A DNA stretch of 64,000 nucleotides from Salmonella bongori NCTC 12419 (GTDB lineage: Bacteria; Pseudomonadota; Gammaproteobacteria; Enterobacterales; Enterobacteriaceae). Under the pieces are notes generated by a model. That model saw only the letters and a program-made list of their open reading frames with translations, was not told the origin of the DNA and searched no databases. Position numbers and translations under genes: made by a program. Shown here one piece after another: positions 16,643 through 25,308 of this stretch. Location: NCBI RefSeq assembly GCF_000252995.1, contig NC_015761.1:1364001-1428000 (forward strand), read 5' to 3'. Within the stretch, counting starts at the first letter, position 1. Each line of letters opens with the position of its first letter.

Positions 16643-17050
16643 TCAGTTACCCAGACCGCGACCTGCGTCTTTAGCTTCAATCAATTCGATTTTATAGCCA
16701 TCGGGATCTTCGACGAAGGCGATCACGGTCGAGCCGCCTTTAACCGGACCGGCTTCACGGGTTACGTTGCCGCCGTTCTGGCGAATACGTTCACAGGCCT
16801 CGGCTGCATTATCGACGCTTAGCGCAATATGCCCATACGCGTTGCCCATGTCGTAGCTATCCACGCCCCAGTTATAGGTTAGCTCGATGACCGCGTCTTC
16901 CGTTTCCGGACCATATCCCACAAAGGCCAGAGAGTATTTGTATTCCGGATTTTCGCTGGTACGTAGCAATTTCATACCCAAAACGTTCGTGTAGAAGTTG
17001 ATGGAGCGCTGCAAATCGCCAACGCGTAGCATGGTATGCAATAAACGCAT
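16643..17050 (-). CDS. gloA: Lactoylglutathione lyase (glyoxalase I)
   Basis: 135 residues from ATG 17050 (MRLLHTMLRVGDLQRSINFY), matching E. coli; the open frame runs 21 codons further upstream. It isomerises the hemithioacetal of methylglyoxal and glutathione to S-lactoylglutathione. The nickel ligands are His5, Glu56, His74 and Glu122, readable in LLHTML, VIELTYNWG, YGHIALSVD and YKIELIEAK. It is the last gene of the nemR-nemA-gloA cluster, so it should be induced by electrophiles through NemR. Confidence 0.97.
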   Translation of the reverse strand: MRLLHTMLRVGDLQRSINFYTNVLGMKLLRTSENPEYKYSLAFVGYGPETEDAVIELTYNWGVDSYDMGNAYGHIALSVDNAAEACERIRQNGGNVTREAGPVKGGSTVIAFVEDPDGYKIELIEAKDAGRGLGN

Positions 17051-17118
17051 TTTTGTTGCCCTCAAAATAGTCAGGTTATTCAAAGTATAGCGGCGATGTG
17101 ACGCCGCTATCAATGGAA

Positions 17119-18216
17119 TTACAGAGTAGGGTAATCCGTGTAGCCTTCCGCACCGCCGCCATAAAAACTTTCAGGACGTTGTGGATTGAGTTTCGCTTTA
17201 TGCTGAAGACGCGCCACCAGATCCGGGTTAGCGATATAATCGCGACCAAAAGCTACGGCATCAATCAGTCCTTTTTCGATCAGAACCTCCGCTTTTTCTG
17301 CTGTATAGGCACCAGCGCCAATAATGGGTCCGTGGAAGCACGTGCGGACTTTTTTACGGAACACTTCAGTATAAGGTGTACCGCCTGCCCAGTCTGGTTC
17401 TGACATATGCAGGTAAGCAATACCACGTTTCCCTAACTCTTTAATCAGGTAGAGGGCGTCAGCTTCTTCATTCGGGCCGTTATCAACATTCTGAAACGTG
17501 CCGACAGGAGAAAGACGAATGCCGATGCGGTCTGCGCCCCATTCCGCAATGCCAGCATCGACAACGTCCAGCACCAGACGAGCGCGATTTTCAACGCTGC
17601 CGCCGTATTGGTCGGTACGATGGTTAGAGGATGGAGAGAGGAACTGATGTAACAGATAACCGTGTGCAGCGTGCAACTCCACCAGATCAAAGCCCGCTTC
17701 ACGTGCGTTGGCGATGGCCTGGCGGAAGTCGTTGACGATCCCCGGGATTTCGTCAGCATCCAGCGCGCGCGGCGTAGAGGTCTCGACGCGGATCGCCTGG
17801 CCGTTTTCATCCCGCAATGAGGTTCGGGTACCCGCATTGATAGCGGATGGGGCTACGGGTGCTTGTCCGCCTGGCTGCAGACTGGTATGGGAAATACGGC
17901 CTGTATGCCACAGTTGCACGGCAATGTGACCGCCCTGAGCATGAACCCCGTGGGTAATGCTTTTCCAGGCTGCGATTTGTGCATCACTGTGTAACCCTGG
18001 CGCACCCGCATAGCCTTTTGCCTGTGCGGAGATCTGCGTTGCTTCGCTAATAATTAATCCGGCACTGGCGCGTTGCCGATAATATTCCGCCATTAATGGC
18101 GTAGGGATATCACCGGGTTCTATACTCCGCAAACGCGTCAGAGGCGCCATAAACACGCGGTTTGCCGCGGTGATAGCGCCCACTTTAAGTGGGGTAAACA
18201 GTTTTTCTGATGACAT
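17119..18216 (-). CDS. nemA: N-ethylmaleimide reductase NemA
   Basis: 365 residues from ATG 18216 (MSSEKLFTPLKVGAITAANR), same length as E. coli; a longer open frame extends into nemR and is not used. It is an FMN-dependent Old Yellow Enzyme that reduces maleimides, nitrate esters and other electrophiles with NADPH. Family signatures are the active-site HAAHGYLLHQFLSPSSN (about 180-195) and GFGRDYIANPDL-type phosphate binding near 325. It lies 58 bases downstream of nemR and upstream of gloA. Confidence 0.97.
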   Translation of the reverse strand: MSSEKLFTPLKVGAITAANRVFMAPLTRLRSIEPGDIPTPLMAEYYRQRASAGLIISEATQISAQAKGYAGAPGLHSDAQIAAWKSITHGVHAQGGHIAVQLWHTGRISHTSLQPGGQAPVAPSAINAGTRTSLRDENGQAIRVETSTPRALDADEIPGIVNDFRQAIANAREAGFDLVELHAAHGYLLHQFLSPSSNHRTDQYGGSVENRARLVLDVVDAGIAEWGADRIGIRLSPVGTFQNVDNGPNEEADALYLIKELGKRGIAYLHMSEPDWAGGTPYTEVFRKKVRTCFHGPIIGAGAYTAEKAEVLIEKGLIDAVAFGRDYIANPDLVARLQHKAKLNPQRPESFYGGGAEGYTDYPTL

Positions 18217-18274
18217 AGTGGCTCCAGACATAAGTAGACCGGTCGTCTTGTAATAAAGGAAATAAAAACGCCTG

Positions 18275-18874
18275 TTACGGCTCAGGCGTTGCAATAATAG
18301 TCTTAACATGCGCCAACGCATTTTCCAGCGGTGTGGCGCTACGGGATATTTTGGCCTGCAGATTGGCGCCCAGCCACAGAGCATAAAGCACTTGCGCCTG
18401 TTGCAACGGTTCGCCAGTGAAACGTAAGCAGGCGTTATTGCGACCGTTTTCCAGAGCGAGCGCAAGTAGCGCGATGATCTCTCGGGCACCTTTATCCATG
18501 GCGGTACGCATATCTTCCGACAGATCGCACACTTCCGCCGACAACTTCACCGTCAGACAGCCGCTAATGGCGCCTTGCTGGCAAAACTGATTCAATGTTT
18601 CCTGATACCAGGCGAGGATACGTTCGCGGTAGGTGCCGGGGCCGGACGTAAAATGTGCCGTCAGACATTGATGATAGTGGGCGTAATGCCGCTCCAGCAT
18701 GGCGACGCCAAAGGCTTCTTTGGAGCGAAAATAATGATAAAACGATCCCTTAGGCACTTGAGCGGTTTTCAGTAATTCGCTAAGTCCCATTCCAGTAAAC
18801 CCCCGCTGCATACAAAGCTGCTCGCCAGTAGCCAGAAGATGTTCGCGGGTATCATGTTCGGTTTGCTTGTTCAT
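18275..18874 (-). CDS. nemR: TetR-family electrophile/bleach sensor NemR
   Basis: 199 residues from ATG 18874. The N-terminal helix-turn-helix (about 25-55; GMGLSELLKTAQVPKGSFYH) binds a palindromic operator directly upstream. In E. coli, oxidation or alkylation of cysteines, including one in the region matching GCLTVKLSAEVCD (Cys106 and Cys116), releases NemR and derepresses nemRA-gloA. Both of those cysteines are present here. It heads the operon. Confidence 0.96.
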   Translation of the reverse strand: MNKQTEHDTREHLLATGEQLCMQRGFTGMGLSELLKTAQVPKGSFYHYFRSKEAFGVAMLERHYAHYHQCLTAHFTSGPGTYRERILAWYQETLNQFCQQGAISGCLTVKLSAEVCDLSEDMRTAMDKGAREIIALLALALENGRNNACLRFTGEPLQQAQVLYALWLGANLQAKISRSATPLENALAHVKTIIATPEP

Positions 18875-18887
18875 GGTAAGAGTGTAA

Positions 18888-18903
18888 TAGACCAGTCGGT
18901 CTA
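18888..18903 (-). promoter_or_regulatory. NemR operator
   Basis: TAGACCAGTCGGTCTA, a perfect TAGACC/GGTCTA dyad 14 bases before the nemR start. It is the known NemR box. Confidence 0.92.
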
Positions 18904-18975
18904 CTGCAAGCAAAGTTGCTATTATGTACGTTAGCGACTTCAATAGTCATAAGCGTCAAATATTGAGGAGGGGAT

Positions 18976-19215
18976 GTGGCCGAGCAGTTGGAGTTTTTTC
19001 CTGTAGCAAGCCCATGTCGCGGTATCTGCCAGTCTGATGAGCGTGGCTTTTGCCGGGGATGTATGCGCAGCCGCGATGAACGTTTTAACTGGCAAAAAAT
19101 GAGCGATGCCGAGAAACAAAATGTGCTACGGCTTTGTCGCCAGCGCTTCTTGCGTAAAATTCGCGCAAACAAGCCTCTCCCCCCGGAAGATCCTCAACAA
19201 CCCTCACTCTTTTAA
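18976..19215 (+). CDS. ydhL: DUF1289 protein YdhL
   Basis: 79 residues from a GTG at 18976 behind GAGGAGG. The sequence is nearly that of E. coli YdhL. DUF1289 proteins carry three or four clustered cysteines (SPCRGICQSDERGFCRGCMR here), which suggests metal or Fe-S binding. The molecular role is unknown. It is divergent from nemR across about 100 bases and precedes ydhF by 49 bases on the same strand. Confidence 0.92.
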   Translation: MAEQLEFFPVASPCRGICQSDERGFCRGCMRSRDERFNWQKMSDAEKQNVLRLCRQRFLRKIRANKPLPPEDPQQPSLF

Positions 19216-19264
19216 ACGCGGAATTGCGTATACTCACCTCATTATTCTCGATGAGGAATCTGTT

Positions 19265-20161
19265 ATGGTTCAGCGTGTCACCATCGCTCCACAAGGCCCG
19301 GAGTTTTCGCGTTTTGTTATGGGATACTGGCGTTTGATGGACTGGAATATGTCCGCGCGCCAGTTGGTAAGTTTTATCGAAGAGCATCTGGATCTGGGCG
19401 TCACTACCGTTGACCATGCGGATATTTATGGCGGTTATCAGTGCGAAGCCGCGTTTGGCGAGGCGCTAACGCTGGCACCGCATCTACGTGAAAGGCTGCA
19501 GATCGTCACCAAATGCGGTATTGCGACCACCGCCAGAGCGGAAAATAAACTTGGTCACTACATTACCGATCGCCGCCATATAATTCTGAGCGCTGAGCAG
19601 TCATTAAAAAATCTGGCCACAGATCATCTGGATATGTTGCTCATTCACCGTCCCGATCCGCTAATGGATGCGGATGAGGTGGCAGAGGCGTTTCAACATC
19701 TGCACCAGAGTGGAAAAGTACGTCATTTTGGCGTCTCCAATTTTACGCCAGCGCAATTTACGTTGCTGCAATCGCGCCTGCCTTTTACCCTGGCGACCAA
19801 CCAGGTGGAGATTTCGCCGGTTCACCAGCCCTTATTACTGGACGGCACATTGGATCAATTACAGCAACTGCGGATTCGTCCGATGGCCTGGTCATGCCTT
19901 GGCGGCGGACGGCTATTTAATGACGAAGCTTATCAGCCGTTACGACATGAACTGGCTATTATTGCGCAAGAACTCAACGCCAGTTCTATTGAACAGGTGG
20001 TTTATGCCTGGATTCTGCGCTTGCCGTCACAGCCGCTGCCGATTATTGGCTCGGGTAAAATCGAACGCGTACGCGCCGCCGTAGAAGCAGAAACGCTGTC
20101 ATTGTCGCGCCAACAGTGGTTCCGTATCCGCAAGGCGGCATTGGGCTATGATGTTCCATAA
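19265..20161 (+). CDS. ydhF: Aldo/keto reductase YdhF
   Basis: 298 residues from ATG 19265, E. coli length; the open frame continues upstream through ydhL in another frame and is not used. NAD(P)H-dependent oxidoreductase with the AKR barrel. Catalytic Asp and Tyr are in TTVDHADIYGGY, the Lys in VTKCG, the His in LLIHRPDP. Substrate unknown. It probably shares transcription with ydhL. Confidence 0.94.
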   Translation: MVQRVTIAPQGPEFSRFVMGYWRLMDWNMSARQLVSFIEEHLDLGVTTVDHADIYGGYQCEAAFGEALTLAPHLRERLQIVTKCGIATTARAENKLGHYITDRRHIILSAEQSLKNLATDHLDMLLIHRPDPLMDADEVAEAFQHLHQSGKVRHFGVSNFTPAQFTLLQSRLPFTLATNQVEISPVHQPLLLDGTLDQLQQLRIRPMAWSCLGGGRLFNDEAYQPLRHELAIIAQELNASSIEQVVYAWILRLPSQPLPIIGSGKIERVRAAVEAETLSLSRQQWFRIRKAALGYDVP

Positions 20162-20240
20162 TCGCTAACACGTTGACTTTCGGTTCATGTTTCCGCCAGT
20201 GGTTTACACTTAACAGGCTACCACTTGTAACGGAGGTTTT

Positions 20241-20762
20241 ATGAAGCGATTGAGTTTGGCAATGGTGACGCTGCTGGCCTGTGCCGGGGCGCAGGCCGCA
20301 AGCGAAAAAGTAGAGATGAACCTGGTGACTGCACAGGGTGTGGGGCAGTCAATCGGTACTGTGATTATCGATGAAACCGAAGGCGGATTAAAATTTACCC
20401 CGCACCTTAAAGCGCTACCGCCTGGCGAGCATGGTTTCCATATTCATGCTAAAGGCAGCTGCCAGCCGGCTATTAAAGATGGCAAAGCCGTTGCGGCAGA
20501 AGCTGCTGGCGGTCATCTGGACCCACAAAATACCGGCAAGCATGAAGGACCGGAGGGCCAGGGGCACCTGGGCGACCTCCCGGTACTGGTCGTTAATAAC
20601 GATGGCATCGCAACCGAGTCGGTTACTGCGCCACGTCTGAAGACGCTTGATGAAGTAAAAGATAAGGCGCTGATGATCCATGTTGGCGGTGATAATATGT
20701 CCGATCAGCCGAAGCCGCTTGGCGGTGGCGGGGCGCGTTACGCCTGCGGCGTTATTAAATAA
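20241..20762 (+). CDS. sodC: Periplasmic Cu,Zn superoxide dismutase
   Basis: 173 residues with a signal peptide (about 1-19, ending AQA). It corresponds to chromosomal SodCII of Salmonella and SodC of E. coli. Copper and zinc ligands are seen in GFHIHAKGSC and GGHLDP, with a disulfide formed between that Cys and the one in RYACGVIK. It removes superoxide in the periplasm. The last 25 bases overlap the 3' end of ydhK on the other strand. Confidence 0.97.
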   Translation: MKRLSLAMVTLLACAGAQAASEKVEMNLVTAQGVGQSIGTVIIDETEGGLKFTPHLKALPPGEHGFHIHAKGSCQPAIKDGKAVAAEAAGGHLDPQNTGKHEGPEGQGHLGDLPVLVVNNDGIATESVTAPRLKTLDEVKDKALMIHVGGDNMSDQPKPLGGGGARYACGVIK

Positions 20763-22774
20763 CCTGACAGCGTGCCTTGCGCTGGCGCCTGTTCCAGCTG
20801 CGACAGCGAACAGTGTAAACGCCAGATAATCGCCGCCAGCTCATGCGCGGCAGGTTGATGATGATGTGCGAGCGTGTCGCAGATACGTTGTAGTTCCTGT
20901 AGCGTGACGGCAAGCGGGCGTTGCTGTACGCCGCGCTCGCTCATCACATCACGTAGCAGAGAAATACACATATCCCGCACGCGGGAAAGCGGATCGGAAC
21001 GCGACTCCCAGGCACGTAGCTGCCACACAACATGCGAACAGTTCAGGAGTACCACTCCCCATCGTAATAACCAACGTCGTGCCAGCGCGTCCTGGCTGTT
21101 GCTGAGCTGGCTGACATGGTGATACGTCAGGGATTCAAACTCACTTTCACTGTGAGAAGGGTGGCGGCTAAGCTGATCGACGAAGTCCCGGCGTAATGCG
21201 CGGATATGGCGGCGGCTTTTTACGGCATCAGAACCGGGGCGCAAAATCGCAAACGCCAGCCAGGAGATCGCGACGCCGACGATCTTGGCGGTATTATCGT
21301 TAAGAAAGTCGGCGAAGTCGTATATCGGCGGATTGGTCACCGCAATGAAGGAGCCCATAAAGACGATAAGTTGTCCCCACAGACCTGCCAGCCTGGGCAT
21401 TTGCAGTTTAAGCAGTTGCATTGTGGTGAGCAGGGGAAAAAGGAAAAGCAGGAATTGCCACAGATCGGTGATTTGTACCATCAGGCCAAATTTAACCACA
21501 AAACTAAATAATGACAGCAGGATTAAGGTGCGCATTAATAAAGAAATTGACTTAAACGGCGTCGCGACGATGGAGTAGAGAACGCAACTGATCGCCGCCA
21601 ATGTTAACGCGCCGGATCCTTCTTCCCACTGCGCGCCGATACTCCAGGCGCCAATAACCGTTAGTGTGCAAAAGGTACGCACGCCGCTCCAGATAGCCTC
21701 TGCGTTATCCGTATGGCGTGCGAGACCGGGAGTGCGACGGATTTTGATTTGATCCATTGGCGCGCCGCTTTCAATCAAATATAACTGGCGGCTGCTGCGC
21801 AGGTATAACTGGCAAAAATAGCGTAATCGCTGCCAGAACGCGAGGTGGCGATAATCCTGTTCATCCTGCGGACGTAGCGGCGCAATAATACGCGCCACCG
21901 TATAGCTATCCGCACGAGGTTTTGCCAGCTCGGCCAGGAGTTGTTCAATGACATCACGGCTATTTTCTGGCGGCGTCGGCCAGTTTAAAAGCATCCTGCG
22001 CAGACTGGAGATCACGCTGGTCAGCCGTAACTGCTGGTGTAACAATGCATTTAGTAACGCATTCTGGCGACGAAAGCGGTAATGACTCCAGAAGGCCTGG
22101 ATACGCAGCAGGTTCATGGTCAGTATTTGCCCAATAACACCCTCATGCGCAGAGCGGATAGCGTCAGTGGTATCCGGCTGCCAAAGTAGGCTGGCATGTT
22201 CCAGCAGGCGCGCGTGCATGTTTTTCAGCGCGGTGAGCAACGCGGTGCCATCGGAGGTACTGGGCAGAATCATCATCATTGTGCCGCCGCAGAGAATGCC
22301 GACGATAACTTCACATACGCGCGCCTGTGCAATATCCCACAGTTGCGTGACTTCTATAATATTGACCATCGGGAACGCGATAATCGCCGCGGTGTAACCA
22401 GACAACTGAAATGCATAAGCGGCGTTATTGGTAAAATGCGCGCAGGCCCAGGTACAAAAACCGATCCAGGCGGCCATGCTAAATAAGAACAACCAGGGTT
22501 CATTTAAGGTATGACCGGCAATCATTAACGCGGCGGTGGCACCAAGCAAACTGCCGGCAATACGTCCCAGGCTTTTACTGATCACGCCGCCTACGGTTGG
22601 AAAACTGACCACTGCAGCTGAGGTCATCGCCCAGTAGGGCTCATCCAGATTAAGGTAATAGGCGAAGGTCAACGCAAGACACATGGCAATCGTGTTACGC
22701 AAAGCGTAACGCCACTGGCCGGAGGTCGCTTTTAACCAGGGGGTATTGCGTAGTGTCGGCAGGGAGAGTTTCAT
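20738..22774 (-). CDS. ydhK: FUSC/AaeB-type efflux protein YdhK
   Basis: 678 residues. Two blocks of hydrophobic helices (about 25-180 and 370-500), each followed by a cytoplasmic domain, give the layout of aromatic-acid exporter AaeB. It forms a three-gene unit with YdhJ (HlyD-like) and YdhI (DUF1656), resembling AaeX-AaeA-AaeB. The ydhJ stop and the ydhK start share one base (TAATG). The substrate is unknown. The tail overlaps sodC on the other strand by 25 bases and is slightly longer than in E. coli. Confidence 0.94.
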   Translation of the reverse strand: MKLSLPTLRNTPWLKATSGQWRYALRNTIAMCLALTFAYYLNLDEPYWAMTSAAVVSFPTVGGVISKSLGRIAGSLLGATAALMIAGHTLNEPWLFLFSMAAWIGFCTWACAHFTNNAAYAFQLSGYTAAIIAFPMVNIIEVTQLWDIAQARVCEVIVGILCGGTMMMILPSTSDGTALLTALKNMHARLLEHASLLWQPDTTDAIRSAHEGVIGQILTMNLLRIQAFWSHYRFRRQNALLNALLHQQLRLTSVISSLRRMLLNWPTPPENSRDVIEQLLAELAKPRADSYTVARIIAPLRPQDEQDYRHLAFWQRLRYFCQLYLRSSRQLYLIESGAPMDQIKIRRTPGLARHTDNAEAIWSGVRTFCTLTVIGAWSIGAQWEEGSGALTLAAISCVLYSIVATPFKSISLLMRTLILLSLFSFVVKFGLMVQITDLWQFLLFLFPLLTTMQLLKLQMPRLAGLWGQLIVFMGSFIAVTNPPIYDFADFLNDNTAKIVGVAISWLAFAILRPGSDAVKSRRHIRALRRDFVDQLSRHPSHSESEFESLTYHHVSQLSNSQDALARRWLLRWGVVLLNCSHVVWQLRAWESRSDPLSRVRDMCISLLRDVMSERGVQQRPLAVTLQELQRICDTLAHHHQPAAHELAAIIWRLHCSLSQLEQAPAQGTLSGYLITPQA

Positions 22775-23634
22775 TAATGCTGTCCAATCGCCACGCTACA
22801 GGTCGTGCCGGAGACCAGCGTTATATCGTGCGGTAGGGCGTCAAAATCGATACGTACCGGTACTCGCTGCGCCAGACGCACCCACGGTACATTGGGTTTG
22901 ATATCTGGCACCAGACCGGAATCGCTTTCAACGCTTTGGTCGTAGATCGCCCGCCCAATACTGGCAACGTGACCCTGTAACTTAATATTGCCACTATACA
23001 GAGTTATTAATGCGGGTTCTCCTTCGCGGATATGGCGCAGTTTGGTTTCTTCGAAATATCCCATTACATAAAAGGAGTGGCTATCCACCAGAGCGAAAAG
23101 CGGCTTACCGGTACTCGCATAATCACCGGTGCGAGTGGAAAGATTGGTCACCCAGCCGGAGACAGGCGCTTTCACTTCTGTCTGGCTAAGCTGCCATTGC
23201 GCCTGTTTTAAGGTTGCCAGAGCAACATCCACACTGGCTTGCATTGCTTTCACATTCAGATTAGCGCTATCCAGATCTTCAGCGGAAATGTAATTACGTG
23301 ATAAATGTCGACGTCGGTTGGCTTCGTTATTCGCTTTTGCCAGATCGGACTGCGCTTTAGCTAACTGCGCCTGAGCGTTAAGTTCAGCGATATGGAAGGG
23401 GGTTTTGTCAATGACAAACAGGACGTCACCCGCATTGACGAACTGATTATCGTTGACATTGAGTTGGGCAATGCTGCCAGAAACCTGTGGCGTTATGCTG
23501 ACCTGTTCCGCGCGGACTTTGCCGTCGCGTGTCCACGGCGACTGCATATAGTAATTCCACAACCACCACGCGGCCAGGACGGCGACGGCGGCGACAAGGA
23601 GAGTAGAAAAATATTTAATTGTTTTAAAAGACAT
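22774..23634 (-). CDS. ydhJ: HlyD-family periplasmic adaptor YdhJ
   Basis: 286 residues from ATG 23634 (MSFKTIKYFSTLLVAAVAVL), matching E. coli; the frame is open 14 codons further upstream, into ydhI. One N-terminal membrane helix (about 8-27), then biotinyl-lipoyl-like halves around a helical hairpin (about 85-150) rich in Ala/Gln/Asn, then a beta-barrel domain. It should connect YdhK in the inner membrane to an outer-membrane channel. It is two bases from ydhI, so one transcript is likely. Confidence 0.94.
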   Translation of the reverse strand: MSFKTIKYFSTLLVAAVAVLAAWWLWNYYMQSPWTRDGKVRAEQVSITPQVSGSIAQLNVNDNQFVNAGDVLFVIDKTPFHIAELNAQAQLAKAQSDLAKANNEANRRRHLSRNYISAEDLDSANLNVKAMQASVDVALATLKQAQWQLSQTEVKAPVSGWVTNLSTRTGDYASTGKPLFALVDSHSFYVMGYFEETKLRHIREGEPALITLYSGNIKLQGHVASIGRAIYDQSVESDSGLVPDIKPNVPWVRLAQRVPVRIDFDALPHDITLVSGTTCSVAIGQH

Positions 23635-23636
23635 AT

Positions 23637-23873
23637 TTACCACGCGATCAGTAAAACGAGGCCCAGACACACGCAAAGCGTAAAGAGTGAGAGATCCATT
23701 AACAAAGGGTGCCAGACGTCACCAGAGTATATCCGTTCACGCAGGAGTCGGTGAATAAACAACCAGATAACGAAGCCAAGCGCAAAGGCTTTAAAGAATG
23801 GCGGAAAGTAAACGGATGCTCCCAACATGAGATCTTGTAAGGGCAATCCTGTGGCGTTGAGTATACACTTCAC
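23637..23873 (-). CDS. ydhI: DUF1656 small membrane protein YdhI
   Basis: 78 residues from the GTG at 23873, chosen because AAGGA lies nine bases upstream and the length equals that of E. coli; a TTG two codons earlier is only three bases from that site. Two hydrophobic helices (about 22-40 and 58-76). AaeX-like partner in an efflux operon. This is the first gene of ydhI-ydhJ-ydhK, divergent from slyA. Confidence 0.9.
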   Translation of the reverse strand: MKCILNATGLPLQDLMLGASVYFPPFFKAFALGFVIWLFIHRLLRERIYSGDVWHPLLMDLSLFTLCVCLGLVLLIAW

Positions 23874-24045
23874 AAGCAATGTTCCTTTGCGTCAGACAAC
23901 GATGCTTTAGTTTTAGCCAAAACTGAAGTCATTGGCGCTAATTGCGTACTATGTCTGAAAAAATGTCTATTGGTAAGCAAATTTAGCAATACATTTGTTT
24001 TGAGAATGCAAATACTGCACACTATTCTAAAATCAGCATAATAAC

Positions 24046-24057
24046 TTAGCAAGCTAA
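24046..24057. promoter_or_regulatory. SlyA-binding palindrome
   Basis: TTAGCAAGCTAA, the exact 12-bp consensus described for SlyA, ending 10 bases before the slyA start in the slyA/ydhI divergent gap. It fits autorepression and possible control of ydhIJK. Confidence 0.88.
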
Positions 24058-24067
24058 TTATAAGGAG

Positions 24068-24508
24068 ATGAAATTGGAATCGCCACTAGGTTCTGATCTG
24101 GCACGGTTGGTGCGCATTTGGCGTGCTCTGATTGACCATCGCCTCAAGCCTCTGGAATTGACGCAGACACATTGGGTCACGCTGCACAATATTCATCAAT
24201 TGCCGCCCGACCAGTCGCAGATTCAATTGGCTAAAGCGATAGGCATTGAGCAGCCATCGCTGGTACGCACGCTGGATCAACTTGAAGATAAAGGGCTCAT
24301 TTCGCGGCAAACCTGTGCCAGCGATCGCCGCGCTAAACGCATTAAACTGACCGAAAAAGCGGAGCCGTTAATCACCGAGATGGAAGCGGTCATTCATAAA
24401 ACGCGTGGTGAAATTCTTGCCGGGATTTCGTCAGAGGAGATTGATCTTCTGATTAAACTTATCGCGAAACTTGAACACAACATTATTGAATTGCACTCTC
24501 ACGATTGA
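24068..24508 (+). CDS. slyA: MarR-family regulator SlyA
   Basis: 146 residues with a winged helix-turn-helix (about 45-95; SQIQLAKAIGIEQPSLVRTL, then DRRAKRI wing). In Salmonella SlyA counters H-NS silencing at many virulence loci, often together with PhoP. Its classical virulence targets are largely in S. enterica SPI-2, whose insertion site near mdtK is taken by a T6SS here. The start has AAGGAG four bases upstream. A SlyA palindrome precedes it. Confidence 0.97.
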   Translation: MKLESPLGSDLARLVRIWRALIDHRLKPLELTQTHWVTLHNIHQLPPDQSQIQLAKAIGIEQPSLVRTLDQLEDKGLISRQTCASDRRAKRIKLTEKAEPLITEMEAVIHKTRGEILAGISSEEIDLLIKLIAKLEHNIIELHSHD

Positions 24509-24520
24509 GACGCAGGGGCG

Positions 24521-24548
24521 TACGTGTGGCCATGACTGACCACACGTA
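24521..24548. terminator. Hairpin between slyA and slyB
   Basis: Perfect 9-bp stem TACGTGTGG/CCACACGTA with loop CCATGACTGA between the two convergent genes. There is no strong U-tract. Confidence 0.65.
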
Positions 24549-24557
24549 AAGCCTGTT

Positions 24558-25025
24558 CTAGCGTGGTGAAACAGTCACCTGGCTGCCGTTGCTGGCCAGC
24601 ACGACGCGTTGACCTGGTGAGAAACGTGTGCTCCCTTGTTTCTGCACTACCATAATGGTGTTGCCATCGTCCTTACGAATTTCCAGTTCTACACCCTGCG
24701 TTTTGTTCATCGCGCTTTCGACGCCCTGGCCTGCCACGCCGCCAGCCACCGCGCCGGCAGCCGTCGCCAGTGAACGGCCCGTGCCGCCGCCGATAGTGTT
24801 ACCAAGGAAACCGCCCAACACCGCGCCGCCGATAGCGCCAATCACGTTAGAATCATTACCGCCCTGAATTTGAACCGGACGAACGTTAACGATAGTACCG
24901 TACGTTACATTCTGAACCTGTTTAGCCTCAGATGCGGTATAAACATCACCCGAAAGGCTATCATTGTTAACACAGCCGGCTAAAGATAACCCCATCAGTG
25001 AAACGGCCAGTACACGTTTAATCAT
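24558..25025 (-). CDS. slyB: Outer-membrane lipoprotein SlyB
   Basis: 155 residues with a lipoprotein signal peptide ending in lipobox LAGC (Cys18). A glycine-zipper region follows (about 60-105; GAIGGAVLGGFLGNTIGGG). SlyB is a PhoP-regulated lipoprotein involved in outer-membrane integrity. I did not find a PhoP box I could defend. It is convergent with slyA; the 283-base gap to anmK holds divergent promoters. Confidence 0.96.
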   Translation of the reverse strand: MIKRVLAVSLMGLSLAGCVNNDSLSGDVYTASEAKQVQNVTYGTIVNVRPVQIQGGNDSNVIGAIGGAVLGGFLGNTIGGGTGRSLATAAGAVAGGVAGQGVESAMNKTQGVELEIRKDDGNTIMVVQKQGSTRFSPGQRVVLASNGSQVTVSPR

Positions 25026-25308
25026 TTATTCATCTCCTGTTCTTCACGAAACGCTATTTCAGCATCCCTATTGCTAAATTATATGGCATTTATGCAGTTA
25101 AGGTCATATCTTCTGCTGAAAGAATGTAAAAATCATAACCAGATGTTAATTAACCAACCTTCAACGAAATGTGACGGATGTATGACATGAGGAAAGGCAG
25201 ATAACAGACATCCGCGAACGACACGGCAAAAAACGTTACGCGAGCGTGCCATTACAGCATATTTTTTGCTGGTGTGTTAACGCGTAATCCAGCTTAAAAG
25301 GAAGAGGT

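Noticed and set aside
25026..25308. PhoP box in the slyB promoter
   Set aside because: slyB is PhoP-controlled in relatives, but I could not find a convincing direct repeat of GGTTTA with 5-base spacing in this gap.
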